From positions 1-37,781 of the forward strand of contig JAWLBY010000031.1 in NCBI GenBank assembly GCA_041687455.1: 37,781 bases of DNA, read 5' to 3'. The position numbers and the translations under genes are program-made. Each line of letters begins with the position of its first letter. The first letter of the stretch is position 1. Shown piece after piece: positions 6,813 to 13,603 of this stretch. The stretch is from JAWLBY01 sp041687455. Lineage in GTDB: Bacteria > Pseudomonadota > Gammaproteobacteria > Xanthomonadales > Xanthomonadaceae. The notes beneath the pieces were generated by a model. It saw nothing but the letters and a program-made list of their open reading frames with translations. It had not been told where the DNA came from and made no database searches.

Positions 6813-9407
6813 ATGGCGCACAGCAGCCTGACCCCGCCTGCAACAGGTGAGCAGAACACCGGTGAGCGTGCCGACGCGGCGAGCACCGGCCGGATCGAGC
6901 GCGCGCTCGCCGAGCTGCCGGCGAACGATCCGCTGCGCGACACCCTGAGCCAGGCGCTGGCCGGGCTGGTCGCCGCGCACCGCGACAAGGAAGCGCTGCA
7001 GCGACGGTTCCAGTCGTTGTTCGATGCGGTGCCGGATGCAGTCACCGTGCTGGACGTCGACGGCCGGATCGTCGAGGCCAACGCCAGTGCCTGCCAGATC
7101 TTCGGACGCCCGCGCGAGCGCCTGCTCGGCCTGTCCGTCTACGACCTGAACCCGGAGCTTGCCCGCGACCGTCTGCGCGAGGTGATCAGCGAACACGCCG
7201 ACGGCGTGCCGTTCGTGCACCAGACCACCAATGCCCGCGCCAACGGCAGCATGTTCCCGGTCGAAGTGCATTCGCAGGTGTTCATGCAGGACGGTCGGCC
7301 GCACGTGATGGCGGTCGCCCGCGACATCAGCCAGCATGTCGGCGCGCAGGCCGAACTGCGAGCGTCCGAATCGCGCTATCGGCAACTGCTGCAGGCAATG
7401 GACAAGGGCGTGATGGTGCAGGACCGCCATGTCCGCGTGCTGTCGGTCAACCCGAGCGCGTGCCGGATCCTGCGCCGCAGCGAGCAGGAGCTGATCAATC
7501 CGCGGCCGCAGGTCGGCGAATGGGAGTTCGTCGACGAGCAGGGGCGGCCGCTGTCGGCATCGCAGTTGCCGGCCGCCCGCGCGCTGCGCGAGCGGCGCAC
7601 GATCGACAGCGTCACGCTCGGCCTGCTCGATCTGCGCGAGCGGCGCTACATCTGGATCGCGGTCACCGCGACACCGCTGTTCCGTGACGGCGAATCGACA
7701 CCGTTCTCGGTGATCTCGACCTTCAGCGACGTCACCGACCTGAAACGCGACAGCGAGCTGTTCCTGCGCACCCAGGATCTGGCCCGGATCGGCGGCTGGG
7801 AATGGGATCCGGTCGCGCAGCGGATGTACTTCACCGTGCCGTTGTATCGGCTGCTCGATGTGCCGACCGACGCGCCGGTGTCGCTGTCGACGCTGCTCGA
7901 ACTGGTCCACGACAACGAGCGACCCGACGTCGCACGCGCACTGGCTCGTGCCGAGCAGCATGGCAGCGGCTTCGACCTCGAATGCCGGATCCGCAGCCCG
8001 CGCGGTCGCCGACGCTGGGTGCGGCTGCTCGGCGACGCGCAGCATCGCGCAGGCGAAGTGTTCCGGGTGGTCGGAACCGTGCAGGACATCACCAAGGACA
8101 AGCTGATCGAGGACACCCTGCGGCAGCAGGCGCTGACCGATCCGTTGACCGGCCTCGCCAACCGCGACGCGATGGTCGAGCGGATCGGCGCGGCCCTCGA
8201 CGGCGCCGACATCGACGCCGGCCCGGCCGTGCTGCACATCGACCTCGATCGCTTCAAGGTCGTCAACGACCTGCTCGGCCACCAGGGCGGCGACGCGCTG
8301 CTGCGCTCGGCCGGCGAACGGCTGGTCGCCGCGGTGGCCGACGACGGCAGCGCCGGCCGGTTCGGCGGCGACGAATTCCTGGTGCTGTGTCCGAGCGGCG
8401 GCAGCGACCGCGCCTGTGCGGTCGCCGAGCGGATCACCGCCGCCTTCGATGCGCCGTTCAGGTATGCCGGCGAAGAGTTCTCGATCACCAGCTCGGTCGG
8501 AATCGGCTGCTACCCGACCGATGGCGCGACCGTGCAGCAACTGCTGCAGAGCGCCGACGCGGCGATGATCGAGGCCAAGCGCCGCGGCCGCAACACGTGG
8601 CAGGCGTTCGATCCGGCGCTGGCCCGGCAGATGTCCGAACGGCTGGTCATCGAGACGCAACTGCGGCGCGCGCTGGAGAACCGCGAATTCCACCTGGTCT
8701 ACCAGCCGCAGGTCGAGCTGGCCCGCGGCGAGATGCACGCGGTCGAGGCGCTGCTGCGCTGGAACAACCGGGTGCTCGGGCCGATGGCGCCCGATGTGTT
8801 CATCCCGTATGCCGAAACGACCGGCGACATAGTCCGGATCGGCGCCTGGGTCATTCGTGAGGCCTGCCGGCAGCTCAGTGCCTGGCGCGCCGACGGGCTG
8901 GCGCTGGAGCGGGTCGCGGTCAACGTCAGCTTCCGGCAGTTTCTCAGCGAGGACTTCGACGAGACCGTGCTCAGCGCGCTGGCCGAGTTCGGCCTGCCGG
9001 GCAACTCGCTGGAACTCGAGATCACCGAGCGGGTGCTGATCGAGGACGTCACCGACACGCTGCGCACCTTGCGCGAGCTGAAGGCGCACGGCGTCATGAT
9101 CACGATCGACGACTTCGGCGAAGGCTACAGCGCGCTGAACTATCTGCGCCGATTGCCGATCGACGCGGTCAAGATCAGCCACGGTTTCATGACGGGCGTG
9201 CCCGGCAACGAGACCGATGCGGTGATCTGCCGCTCGATCGTGCACATCGCCAAGAGCCTCGGCCTGACCGTGATCGGCGAAGGCGTCGAAACGGCCCAGC
9301 AGCGCGAGTTCCTGCGTGTGCAGGCAGCCGACCTCGCCCAGGGCTACCTGTTCAGCAAGCCGCTGCTGCCGGACGCGCTGCCGATGTACCGGCCGCCCGG
9401 CTGGTGA
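6813..9407 (+). CDS. PAS-PAS-PAS-GGDEF-EAL c-di-GMP protein
   Basis: An 864-residue cytoplasmic signalling protein with no predicted membrane segment. Three PAS-type sensor regions start near residues 62, 183 and 322, followed by a GGDEF domain from about 441 (LTDPLTGLANRDAM) with an intact GGDEF at 518-522, and an EAL domain with intact EAL at 645-647. Residues expected in active EAL phosphodiesterases are present: VNVSFRQF (Asn), LEITERV (Glu), IDDFGEGYS (Asp-Asp), VKIS (Lys), GEGVET (Glu) and AQGYLF (Gln). The Asp normally following KI is Ser here. No RxxD inhibitory site is seen five residues before GGDEF. It could therefore make and degrade c-di-GMP. The start is uncertain: ATG at 6750 and TTG at 6735 are also in frame, but a TATGCT -10-like hexamer at 6772-6777 favours 6813. 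Confidence 0.9.
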   Translation: MAHSSLTPPATGEQNTGERADAASTGRIERALAELPANDPLRDTLSQALAGLVAAHRDKEALQRRFQSLFDAVPDAVTVLDVDGRIVEANASACQIFGRPRERLLGLSVYDLNPELARDRLREVISEHADGVPFVHQTTNARANGSMFPVEVHSQVFMQDGRPHVMAVARDISQHVGAQAELRASESRYRQLLQAMDKGVMVQDRHVRVLSVNPSACRILRRSEQELINPRPQVGEWEFVDEQGRPLSASQLPAARALRERRTIDSVTLGLLDLRERRYIWIAVTATPLFRDGESTPFSVISTFSDVTDLKRDSELFLRTQDLARIGGWEWDPVAQRMYFTVPLYRLLDVPTDAPVSLSTLLELVHDNERPDVARALARAEQHGSGFDLECRIRSPRGRRRWVRLLGDAQHRAGEVFRVVGTVQDITKDKLIEDTLRQQALTDPLTGLANRDAMVERIGAALDGADIDAGPAVLHIDLDRFKVVNDLLGHQGGDALLRSAGERLVAAVADDGSAGRFGGDEFLVLCPSGGSDRACAVAERITAAFDAPFRYAGEEFSITSSVGIGCYPTDGATVQQLLQSADAAMIEAKRRGRNTWQAFDPALARQMSERLVIETQLRRALENREFHLVYQPQVELARGEMHAVEALLRWNNRVLGPMAPDVFIPYAETTGDIVRIGAWVIREACRQLSAWRADGLALERVAVNVSFRQFLSEDFDETVLSALAEFGLPGNSLELEITERVLIEDVTDTLRTLRELKAHGVMITIDDFGEGYSALNYLRRLPIDAVKISHGFMTGVPGNETDAVICRSIVHIAKSLGLTVIGEGVETAQQREFLRVQAADLAQGYLFSKPLLPDALPMYRPPGW

Positions 9408-9501
9408 CGCGCCGATGCCGCACCGACCGCCGGCCCGGTTCGCCGCAATGCGGCGTGCGACGCCTGCTCCCTGTTCCGTTTTCCTTCGATAGCCGCACTG
9501 C

Positions 9502-9984
9502 ATGGACTACCTGATCCGCCCGATCCGCCACCAGGACGACGCCGCCGTCGCGCAGTTGATCCGCACCGTGATGCCGGAATTCGGTGCCTGCGGGCCCGGC
9601 TTTGCGATCGTCGATCCGGAAGTCGACGCGATGACGGCCGCCTATTCGGCGCCGCGCTCGGCCTACTGGGTGGTCGAACTCGATGGCGCGATCGCCGGTG
9701 CCGGCGGCGTCGCGCCGCTGGCCGGCGGCGACGCAGACACCTGCGAGCTGCGCAAGATGTATTTCCTGCCGGCATTGCGCGGACGCGGCGCCGGCCGCGA
9801 GCTGATCACGCGCTGCCTGCAGCAGGCCCGTGCGTTCGGCTTCCGCCGCTGCTATCTGGAAACCCTCGACAGCATGCACGCCGCGCAGCGGCTGTACCGC
9901 GCGGCCGGTTTCGAGCCGATCGAACAGCCGATCGGCAGTACCGGCCATTTCGGCTGCGATTCGTTCTTCATCCGCGAACTGTAG
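9502..9984 (+). CDS. GNAT family N-acetyltransferase
   Basis: A 160-residue single-domain GNAT protein. Motif A, the acetyl-CoA pyrophosphate loop, is clear: ELRKMYFLPALRGRGAGREL, with R-G-R-G-A-G fitting Q/RxxGxG/A at about residues 93-98. Motif B follows (RCYLETLDSMHAAQRLYRAAGF), the typical LYxxxGF ending. The N-terminus (IRPIRHQDDAAVAQLIR) is also GNAT-like. The acceptor substrate cannot be told from sequence. The gene is monocistronic or lightly linked, with 94 bases from the GGDEF-EAL gene before it. There is no Shine-Dalgarno; a GATAGC -10-like hexamer at 9488-9493 lies only eight bases before the ATG, so a leaderless or very short-leader transcript is possible. Confidence 0.9.
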   Translation: MDYLIRPIRHQDDAAVAQLIRTVMPEFGACGPGFAIVDPEVDAMTAAYSAPRSAYWVVELDGAIAGAGGVAPLAGGDADTCELRKMYFLPALRGRGAGRELITRCLQQARAFGFRRCYLETLDSMHAAQRLYRAAGFEPIEQPIGSTGHFGCDSFFIREL

Positions 9985-10061
9985 CGGCGGACACCGAGCC
10001 GCGGCCGGCCGGCGCGAACGCATGCCGCCCGGCCTTCTGAAACGCCGGCGGCGCGAGCCGG

Positions 10062-10067
10062 TACAAT
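10062..10067 (+). promoter_or_regulatory. -10-like TACAAT ahead of the SDR gene
   Basis: TACAAT lies 30 bases before the ATG at 10098, with no clear -35. AGGAG at 10087-10091, six bases before the ATG, is the ribosome binding site and decides the start against an in-frame TTG at 10083. Confidence 0.45.
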
Positions 10068-10097
10068 CCGCGCCCTCACGCCTTGCAGGAGTTCGCG

Positions 10098-10865
10098 ATG
10101 CAGCTTTCCGATGTTCGTGCCGTCGTCACCGGCGGCGCCTCCGGTCTCGGCCTGGCGGTCGCCCGCCATCTGGTCGGCGCCGGCGCGCAGGTCGCACTGT
10201 TCGACGTCAATGCCGAACGCGGCAACGCCGCAGTCGCCGAACTCGGCGCGCGCGCGCGCTTCTTCGCGGCCGACGTCTCCAGCGAGGATGGCGTCCGGGC
10301 CAACATCGCCGCTGCCGCCGACGCAATGGGCGGACTCAATGCCGCGATCAGTTGCGCCGGCATCCTCGGCGCCGGCCGCGTGCTCGGCAAGGACGGCCCG
10401 ATGCCGCTGTCGCAGTTCGAGGCCACCGTCCGGGTCAACCTGATCGGCAGCTTCAACATCGCCAAGGCCGCCGCCGAGCGGATGCAGCACAACGCGCCGG
10501 GCGAGGACGGCGAGCGCGGCGTGATCATCAACACGGCGTCGATCGCCGCTTTCGAAGGCCAGATCGGCCAGGCCGCCTATTCGGCGTCGAAGGGCGGCGT
10601 GGTCGGCATGACGCTGCCGATCGCCCGCGAGTTCGCCCGCATCGGCGTCCGCGTGATGACCGTCGCGCCGGGCGTGTTCCATACCCCGATGGTCGATGGC
10701 ATGCCGGAACAGGTCTACCAGTCGCTGTGCGCGCAGGTGCCCTACCCGTCGCGACTCGGCCGCCCGGAAGAATTCGCCGACACGGTCGCCTTCATCCTGC
10801 AGAACCGCTACATGAACGGCAGCACGATCCGCGTCGACGGCGCGATCCGGTTGGCGCCGAAGTGA
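10098..10865 (+). CDS. SDR, type II 3-hydroxyacyl-CoA dehydrogenase-like
   Basis: A 255-residue classical short-chain dehydrogenase. It has the cofactor loop TGGASGLG (residues 11-18), an acidic residue after the second strand (ALFDVN, favouring NAD), the NAG-like motif as SCAGI, and the catalytic S148 (NTASIAAF), Y161 and K165 (AAYSASKGG). The stretches IAAFEGQIGQAAYSASKGG and APGVFHTPM and the terminal VDGAIRLAPK match the HSD17B10/3-hydroxyacyl-CoA dehydrogenase type II group. That group oxidises short 3-hydroxyacyl-CoAs or 2-methyl-3-hydroxybutyryl-CoA in isoleucine and fatty-acid degradation. This would fit the nearby HMG-CoA lyase as a second acyl-CoA catabolic gene, although they are not in one operon. 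Exact substrate remains an inference. Confidence 0.88.
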   Translation: MQLSDVRAVVTGGASGLGLAVARHLVGAGAQVALFDVNAERGNAAVAELGARARFFAADVSSEDGVRANIAAAADAMGGLNAAISCAGILGAGRVLGKDGPMPLSQFEATVRVNLIGSFNIAKAAAERMQHNAPGEDGERGVIINTASIAAFEGQIGQAAYSASKGGVVGMTLPIAREFARIGVRVMTVAPGVFHTPMVDGMPEQVYQSLCAQVPYPSRLGRPEEFADTVAFILQNRYMNGSTIRVDGAIRLAPK

Positions 10866-10874
10866 GGCGAGGCC

Positions 10875-11010
10875 GGGATTGGGGATTCGAGATTCGGGAT
10901 TCGTGAAAGCGGCTGCATGCTCGCCTGATCCCGAACGACTCCATTCCGGCACAGCTCGACGCGTCCACGCACCCCGCTTGACGAATCCCGAATCCCCAAT
11001 CCCGAATCCC
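10875..11010. repeat. Inverted heptad arrays (GGGATTC) before efpL
   Basis: Two 30-base arms built from 7-base units lie in opposite orientation. The left arm at 10875-10904 reads as GGGATT(C/G) repeats on the + strand. The right arm at 10981-11010 is the complement, matching at all but about three positions. They could pair across a 76-base loop. The right arm ends eight bases before the efpL ATG. A third array of related heptads is at 12652-12712. Confidence 0.9.
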
Positions 11011-11018
11011 TTCCCGAC

Positions 11019-11585
11019 ATGAAAGCCTCCGACGTCAAACGCGGCAATGTGGTCGAACACAACAACAGCATCTGGCAGGTGCGCGACATCGAACGCAGCT
11101 CGCCGACCGCGCGCGGCGGCAATGTCACGTTCCGCTTCACGCTGTACGGCATTCCGTCCGGCAACAAGCTCGACCTGAGCCTGCGTGCCGACGACGACAT
11201 CAAGGAAATCGAGCTGAGCCGGCGACAGGCGACGTTCTCGTACAAGGACGGCGACGCGTTCGTGTTCCTCGATGCCGAGGACTACACGCCGTACGCGCTC
11301 GACCCGGAACTGGTCGGCGACGATGCCGGCTTCATCACCGAAGGGCTCGATGGCTGCTACGTGCAGTTGATGGACGACCAGCCGGTCGCGCTGCAGTTGC
11401 CGCCGAACGTCGTGCTGGAAGTGGTCGACACCGCACCGGAACTGAAGGGCGCGACCGCGACCAAGCGGCCGAAGCCGGCCCGGCTGAACACCGGCATCGA
11501 GATCCAGGTGCCGGAATACATCCGGACCGGCGAACGGGTGCTGGTCAGTACCAGTACCGGCGAGTTCTCCGGCCGGGCGGACTGA
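11019..11585 (+). CDS. efpL: Elongation factor P-like protein EfpL (YeiP)
   Basis: A 188-residue, three-domain EF-P paralogue: KOW-like domain I (about 1-64), OB domain II (about 65-125) and OB domain III (about 126-188). It matches the YeiP/EfpL subgroup rather than EF-P: domain I's loop reads SPTARGG with arginine R32 at the tip where EF-P has its modified lysine, and the segments YKDGDAFVFLDAEDYTPY, ELKGATA and IQVPEYIRTGE are YeiP-like. EfpL binds stalled ribosomes and helps with particular proline-containing motifs. The arginine tip implies that EpmA, also encoded here, does not modify it. The ATG fits the family start, but the leader is made of repeat DNA and has no Shine-Dalgarno. It is convergent with the 5'-nucleotidase gene. 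Confidence 0.93.
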   Translation: MKASDVKRGNVVEHNNSIWQVRDIERSSPTARGGNVTFRFTLYGIPSGNKLDLSLRADDDIKEIELSRRQATFSYKDGDAFVFLDAEDYTPYALDPELVGDDAGFITEGLDGCYVQLMDDQPVALQLPPNVVLEVVDTAPELKGATATKRPKPARLNTGIEIQVPEYIRTGERVLVSTSTGEFSGRAD

Positions 11586-11591
11586 TCGCCA

Positions 11592-11629
11592 ACCGGGATC
11601 GGCGGCCGATGATCCGGCCCCGATCCGGT
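11592..11629. terminator. Hairpin between convergent efpL and nucleotidase genes
   Basis: Arms ACCGGGATCGG (11592-11602) and CCGATCCGGT (11620-11629) pair with one bulged base, a few bases after the efpL stop. There is no T-tract, so factor-independent termination is doubtful. A further small inverted repeat (GCCGCG-AAT-CGCGGC) lies nearer the nucleotidase stop. Confidence 0.35.
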
Positions 11630-11723
11630 CGCAGGACCGACATCCCCGCAGCGCGCTGCCGCGAATCGCGGCGCGCGATCGCGGCGGAATGAAGTCGCTA
11701 CTCCCGAGTGCGTGCCGCCGCCG

Positions 11724-12641
11724 TCAGCGTTCGTCGACCGGCCACGGACAGCTCGGCACATGGCCGGTCGCAACGTGCTGACGGGCCGAGTCGACGTTGG
11801 CCTGCGAGTCGTCGAAGAAGATGTCGGCGCCGAATGCGTCGAGGAACGGTCCCTTGTCGCGACCACCGAGGAACAGCGCCTCGTCGATCCGCACACCCCA
11901 CTCGCGCAGGGTCAGGATCACCCGCTTGTGCGCCGGCGCCGAACGCGCGGTGACCAGCGCGGTGCGGATCGGCGCGCAGTCGGGCGGAAACGCGGCCTGG
12001 ATCCGATGCAGCGCCATCAGAACGCCACGAAACGGTCCGACTGCCAGCGGTTCGTTGACCCTTTCGGTCTCGTTGCGGGCGAACGCCTCCATGCCCTGCT
12101 GCTTCGATATCAGCTCGGATTCGGGACCGAAGATCACCGCATCGCCGTCGAACGCGATCCGCAACTGGTCGCTGGCCCGGCTCGGTGCCTTCGACGGCAG
12201 GATCGTCGCGGCCGCGACGCCGGCATCGAGCGCGCGGGCGACGTCGTCCGAGTGCGCCGACAGGAACAGGTGCGCGCCGAACGGTCGGATGTACGGAAAT
12301 GGTGGCGCGCCATTGGTGAATGCCGCGCGCACGATGCCGAGCCGGTGGTGCTCGATCGAGTTGAAGATGCGCAGGCCGGTATCGGACGAATTGCGTGACA
12401 GCAGGATCACCTCGACCGGCGGAATCTCCGGCTTGCCGTGCTCGTTCAGCGCCAGCAGCTTGCGCACCAGCGGAAATGCGATGCCGGGTGCCAGCACGTC
12501 GTCCTCATGCGCCCGCTGGAATTCCGCATAGGCCTCGAGCCCGTCGCGCTCGAACAGCGCATGGCTGTCGACCAGGTCGAACAGCGCCCGCGACGAGATC
12601 GCAATGACGAACGGTTCAGGCTGAGCGGCAGCGGCGTTCAT
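11724..12641 (-). CDS. Cytosolic 5'-nucleotidase (cN-I-like family)
   Basis: A 305-residue protein of the bacterial 5'-nucleotidase family related to eukaryotic cytosolic 5'-nucleotidase IA. Visible family features are the N-terminal VIAISSRALFDLVDSHALFE, LLSRNSSDTGLRIFNSI, the HAD-like acidic motif RIAFDGDAVIFGPESE, the TARSAPAHKR segment, and a C-terminal acidic site FFDDSQ. It should hydrolyse nucleoside monophosphates. The ATG begins the conserved region. Upstream, between it and the nadK stop, are only 71 bases, nearly all heptad repeat, so the two genes are probably co-transcribed. The leader offers several GGGA blocks but no properly spaced Shine-Dalgarno, the last block being about 12 bases from the ATG. 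Confidence 0.87.
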   Translation of the reverse strand: MNAAAAQPEPFVIAISSRALFDLVDSHALFERDGLEAYAEFQRAHEDDVLAPGIAFPLVRKLLALNEHGKPEIPPVEVILLSRNSSDTGLRIFNSIEHHRLGIVRAAFTNGAPPFPYIRPFGAHLFLSAHSDDVARALDAGVAAATILPSKAPSRASDQLRIAFDGDAVIFGPESELISKQQGMEAFARNETERVNEPLAVGPFRGVLMALHRIQAAFPPDCAPIRTALVTARSAPAHKRVILTLREWGVRIDEALFLGGRDKGPFLDAFGADIFFDDSQANVDSARQHVATGHVPSCPWPVDER

Positions 12642-12651
12642 GTGTCCAGCG

Positions 12652-12712
12652 TTTCCCGTTTCCCGTTTCCCGAATCCCGAATCCCGAATCCCGAAAATTC
12701 CCGTTTCCCGAA
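12652..12712. repeat. Heptad array filling the nadK-nucleotidase junction
   Basis: On the + strand the array reads three TTTCCCG, three AATCCCG, one longer AAAATTCCCG and another TTTCCCG, running into the nadK stop codon at 12713-12715. In the mRNA (- strand) this is GGGAAAC/GGGATTC repeats lying directly before the nucleotidase start. It is the same family as the arrays at 10875-10904 and 10981-11010. Confidence 0.93.
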
Positions 12713-13483
12713 TCAAGTCGTGAACTGCTCCGACAGCAGCCGCTCCTGCAGGTTGTGTTCGGGATCGAACAGCAGCGTGACGGTGCGGTCCTCGGATTCG
12801 CGGATCGTCACCTCGGCGATGTCGCGCACTTCCGATGAATCGGCGGTCGCCGAGACCGGTCGCTTGTACGGGTCGAGCACTTCGATCCGGACCACGGTGT
12901 CGGCGCCGAGGATCGCACCGCGCCAGCGCCGTGGCCGGAACGGGCTGATCGGCGTCATCGCCAGCACGCGGCTGTCGAGCGGCAGGATCGGTCCGTGTGC
13001 CGACAGGTTGTAGGCCGAACTGCCGGCCGGCGTGCAGACCAGCACGCCGTCGCAGATCAGCTCCGGCAAGCGGACCGCTCCGTTGATGCTGATCCGAAGA
13101 TGCGCCGCCTGCTTGGTCTGCCGCAGCAGCGACACCTCGTTGAACGCCAGCGCATGCACGGTGCTGCCGGCTTCCGAGGTCGCGAACATCTCGAGCGGCG
13201 TCAGCACGGTCGGCTCGGAGCGGCTGATCCGCTCGATCAGATCGTCGGGGCGCAACTGGTTCATCAGGAAGCCGACCGTACCGGCCTTCATGCCGTAGAC
13301 CGGCGTACCGCGCGCCATGTGCCGATGCAGCGTCTGCAGCATGAAACCGTCGCCGCCGAGCGCGACGATCACGTCGGCCTCGTCGATCGGCACGTCGCCG
13401 TAACGCGCCTTGTAGCCGGCCAGCACGCCCTGTGCTTCCGGGGCACGGCTGGCAACGAAGGCGAGACGCGGGGGAGTGGCCAT
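12713..13483 (-). CDS. nadK: NAD kinase
   Basis: A 256-residue ATP-NAD kinase, which phosphorylates NAD+ to NADP+. The diagnostic GGDG is at residues 43-46 (IVALGGDGFMLQ). It is followed by GTVGFLMN, the NE motif (FNEVSLLR), and the substrate-binding TPAGSSAYNLSAHGPIL, where most relatives read TPTGSTAY. The length is on the short side, as in alphaproteobacterial and Xanthomonas forms. The ATG at 13483 is chosen because GAGG lies six bases after a gap upstream; a longer in-frame start at 13540 is not supported. It sits between gdh and the 5'-nucleotidase on the same strand, a small block concerned with NAD(P) and nucleotides. The stop codon lies inside the edge of a heptad repeat. Confidence 0.93.
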   Translation of the reverse strand: MATPPRLAFVASRAPEAQGVLAGYKARYGDVPIDEADVIVALGGDGFMLQTLHRHMARGTPVYGMKAGTVGFLMNQLRPDDLIERISRSEPTVLTPLEMFATSEAGSTVHALAFNEVSLLRQTKQAAHLRISINGAVRLPELICDGVLVCTPAGSSAYNLSAHGPILPLDSRVLAMTPISPFRPRRWRGAILGADTVVRIEVLDPYKRPVSATADSSEVRDIAEVTIRESEDRTVTLLFDPEHNLQERLLSEQFTT

Positions 13484-13564
13484 CGGATTCCTCGAGCGCG
13501 GTGACGTCCGAAGTGTCGCGGCGATGGCGGCCGCGATCAACCGTCATGCATCGGCAGCGGCCAA

Positions 13565-13587
13565 CCCCGGCGCGATGCGCGCCGGGG
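13565..13587 (-). terminator. 10-bp perfect GC hairpin after gdh
   Basis: The arms CCCCGGCGCG (13565-13574) and CGCGCCGGGG (13578-13587) pair perfectly around an ATG loop. The hairpin lies just after the glutamate dehydrogenase stop and about 80 bases before nadK on the same strand. No T-run follows, so it may act as a partial terminator, an mRNA-stabilising end, or both. Confidence 0.5.
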
Positions 13588-13603
13588 TCAGCCGTCGATC
13601 GGA

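Noticed and set aside
6585..9503. A 972-codon - strand frame across the PAS-GGDEF-EAL gene
   Set aside because: It is a mirror of a gene with clear domains; its translation has no recognisable family and no ribosome binding site.
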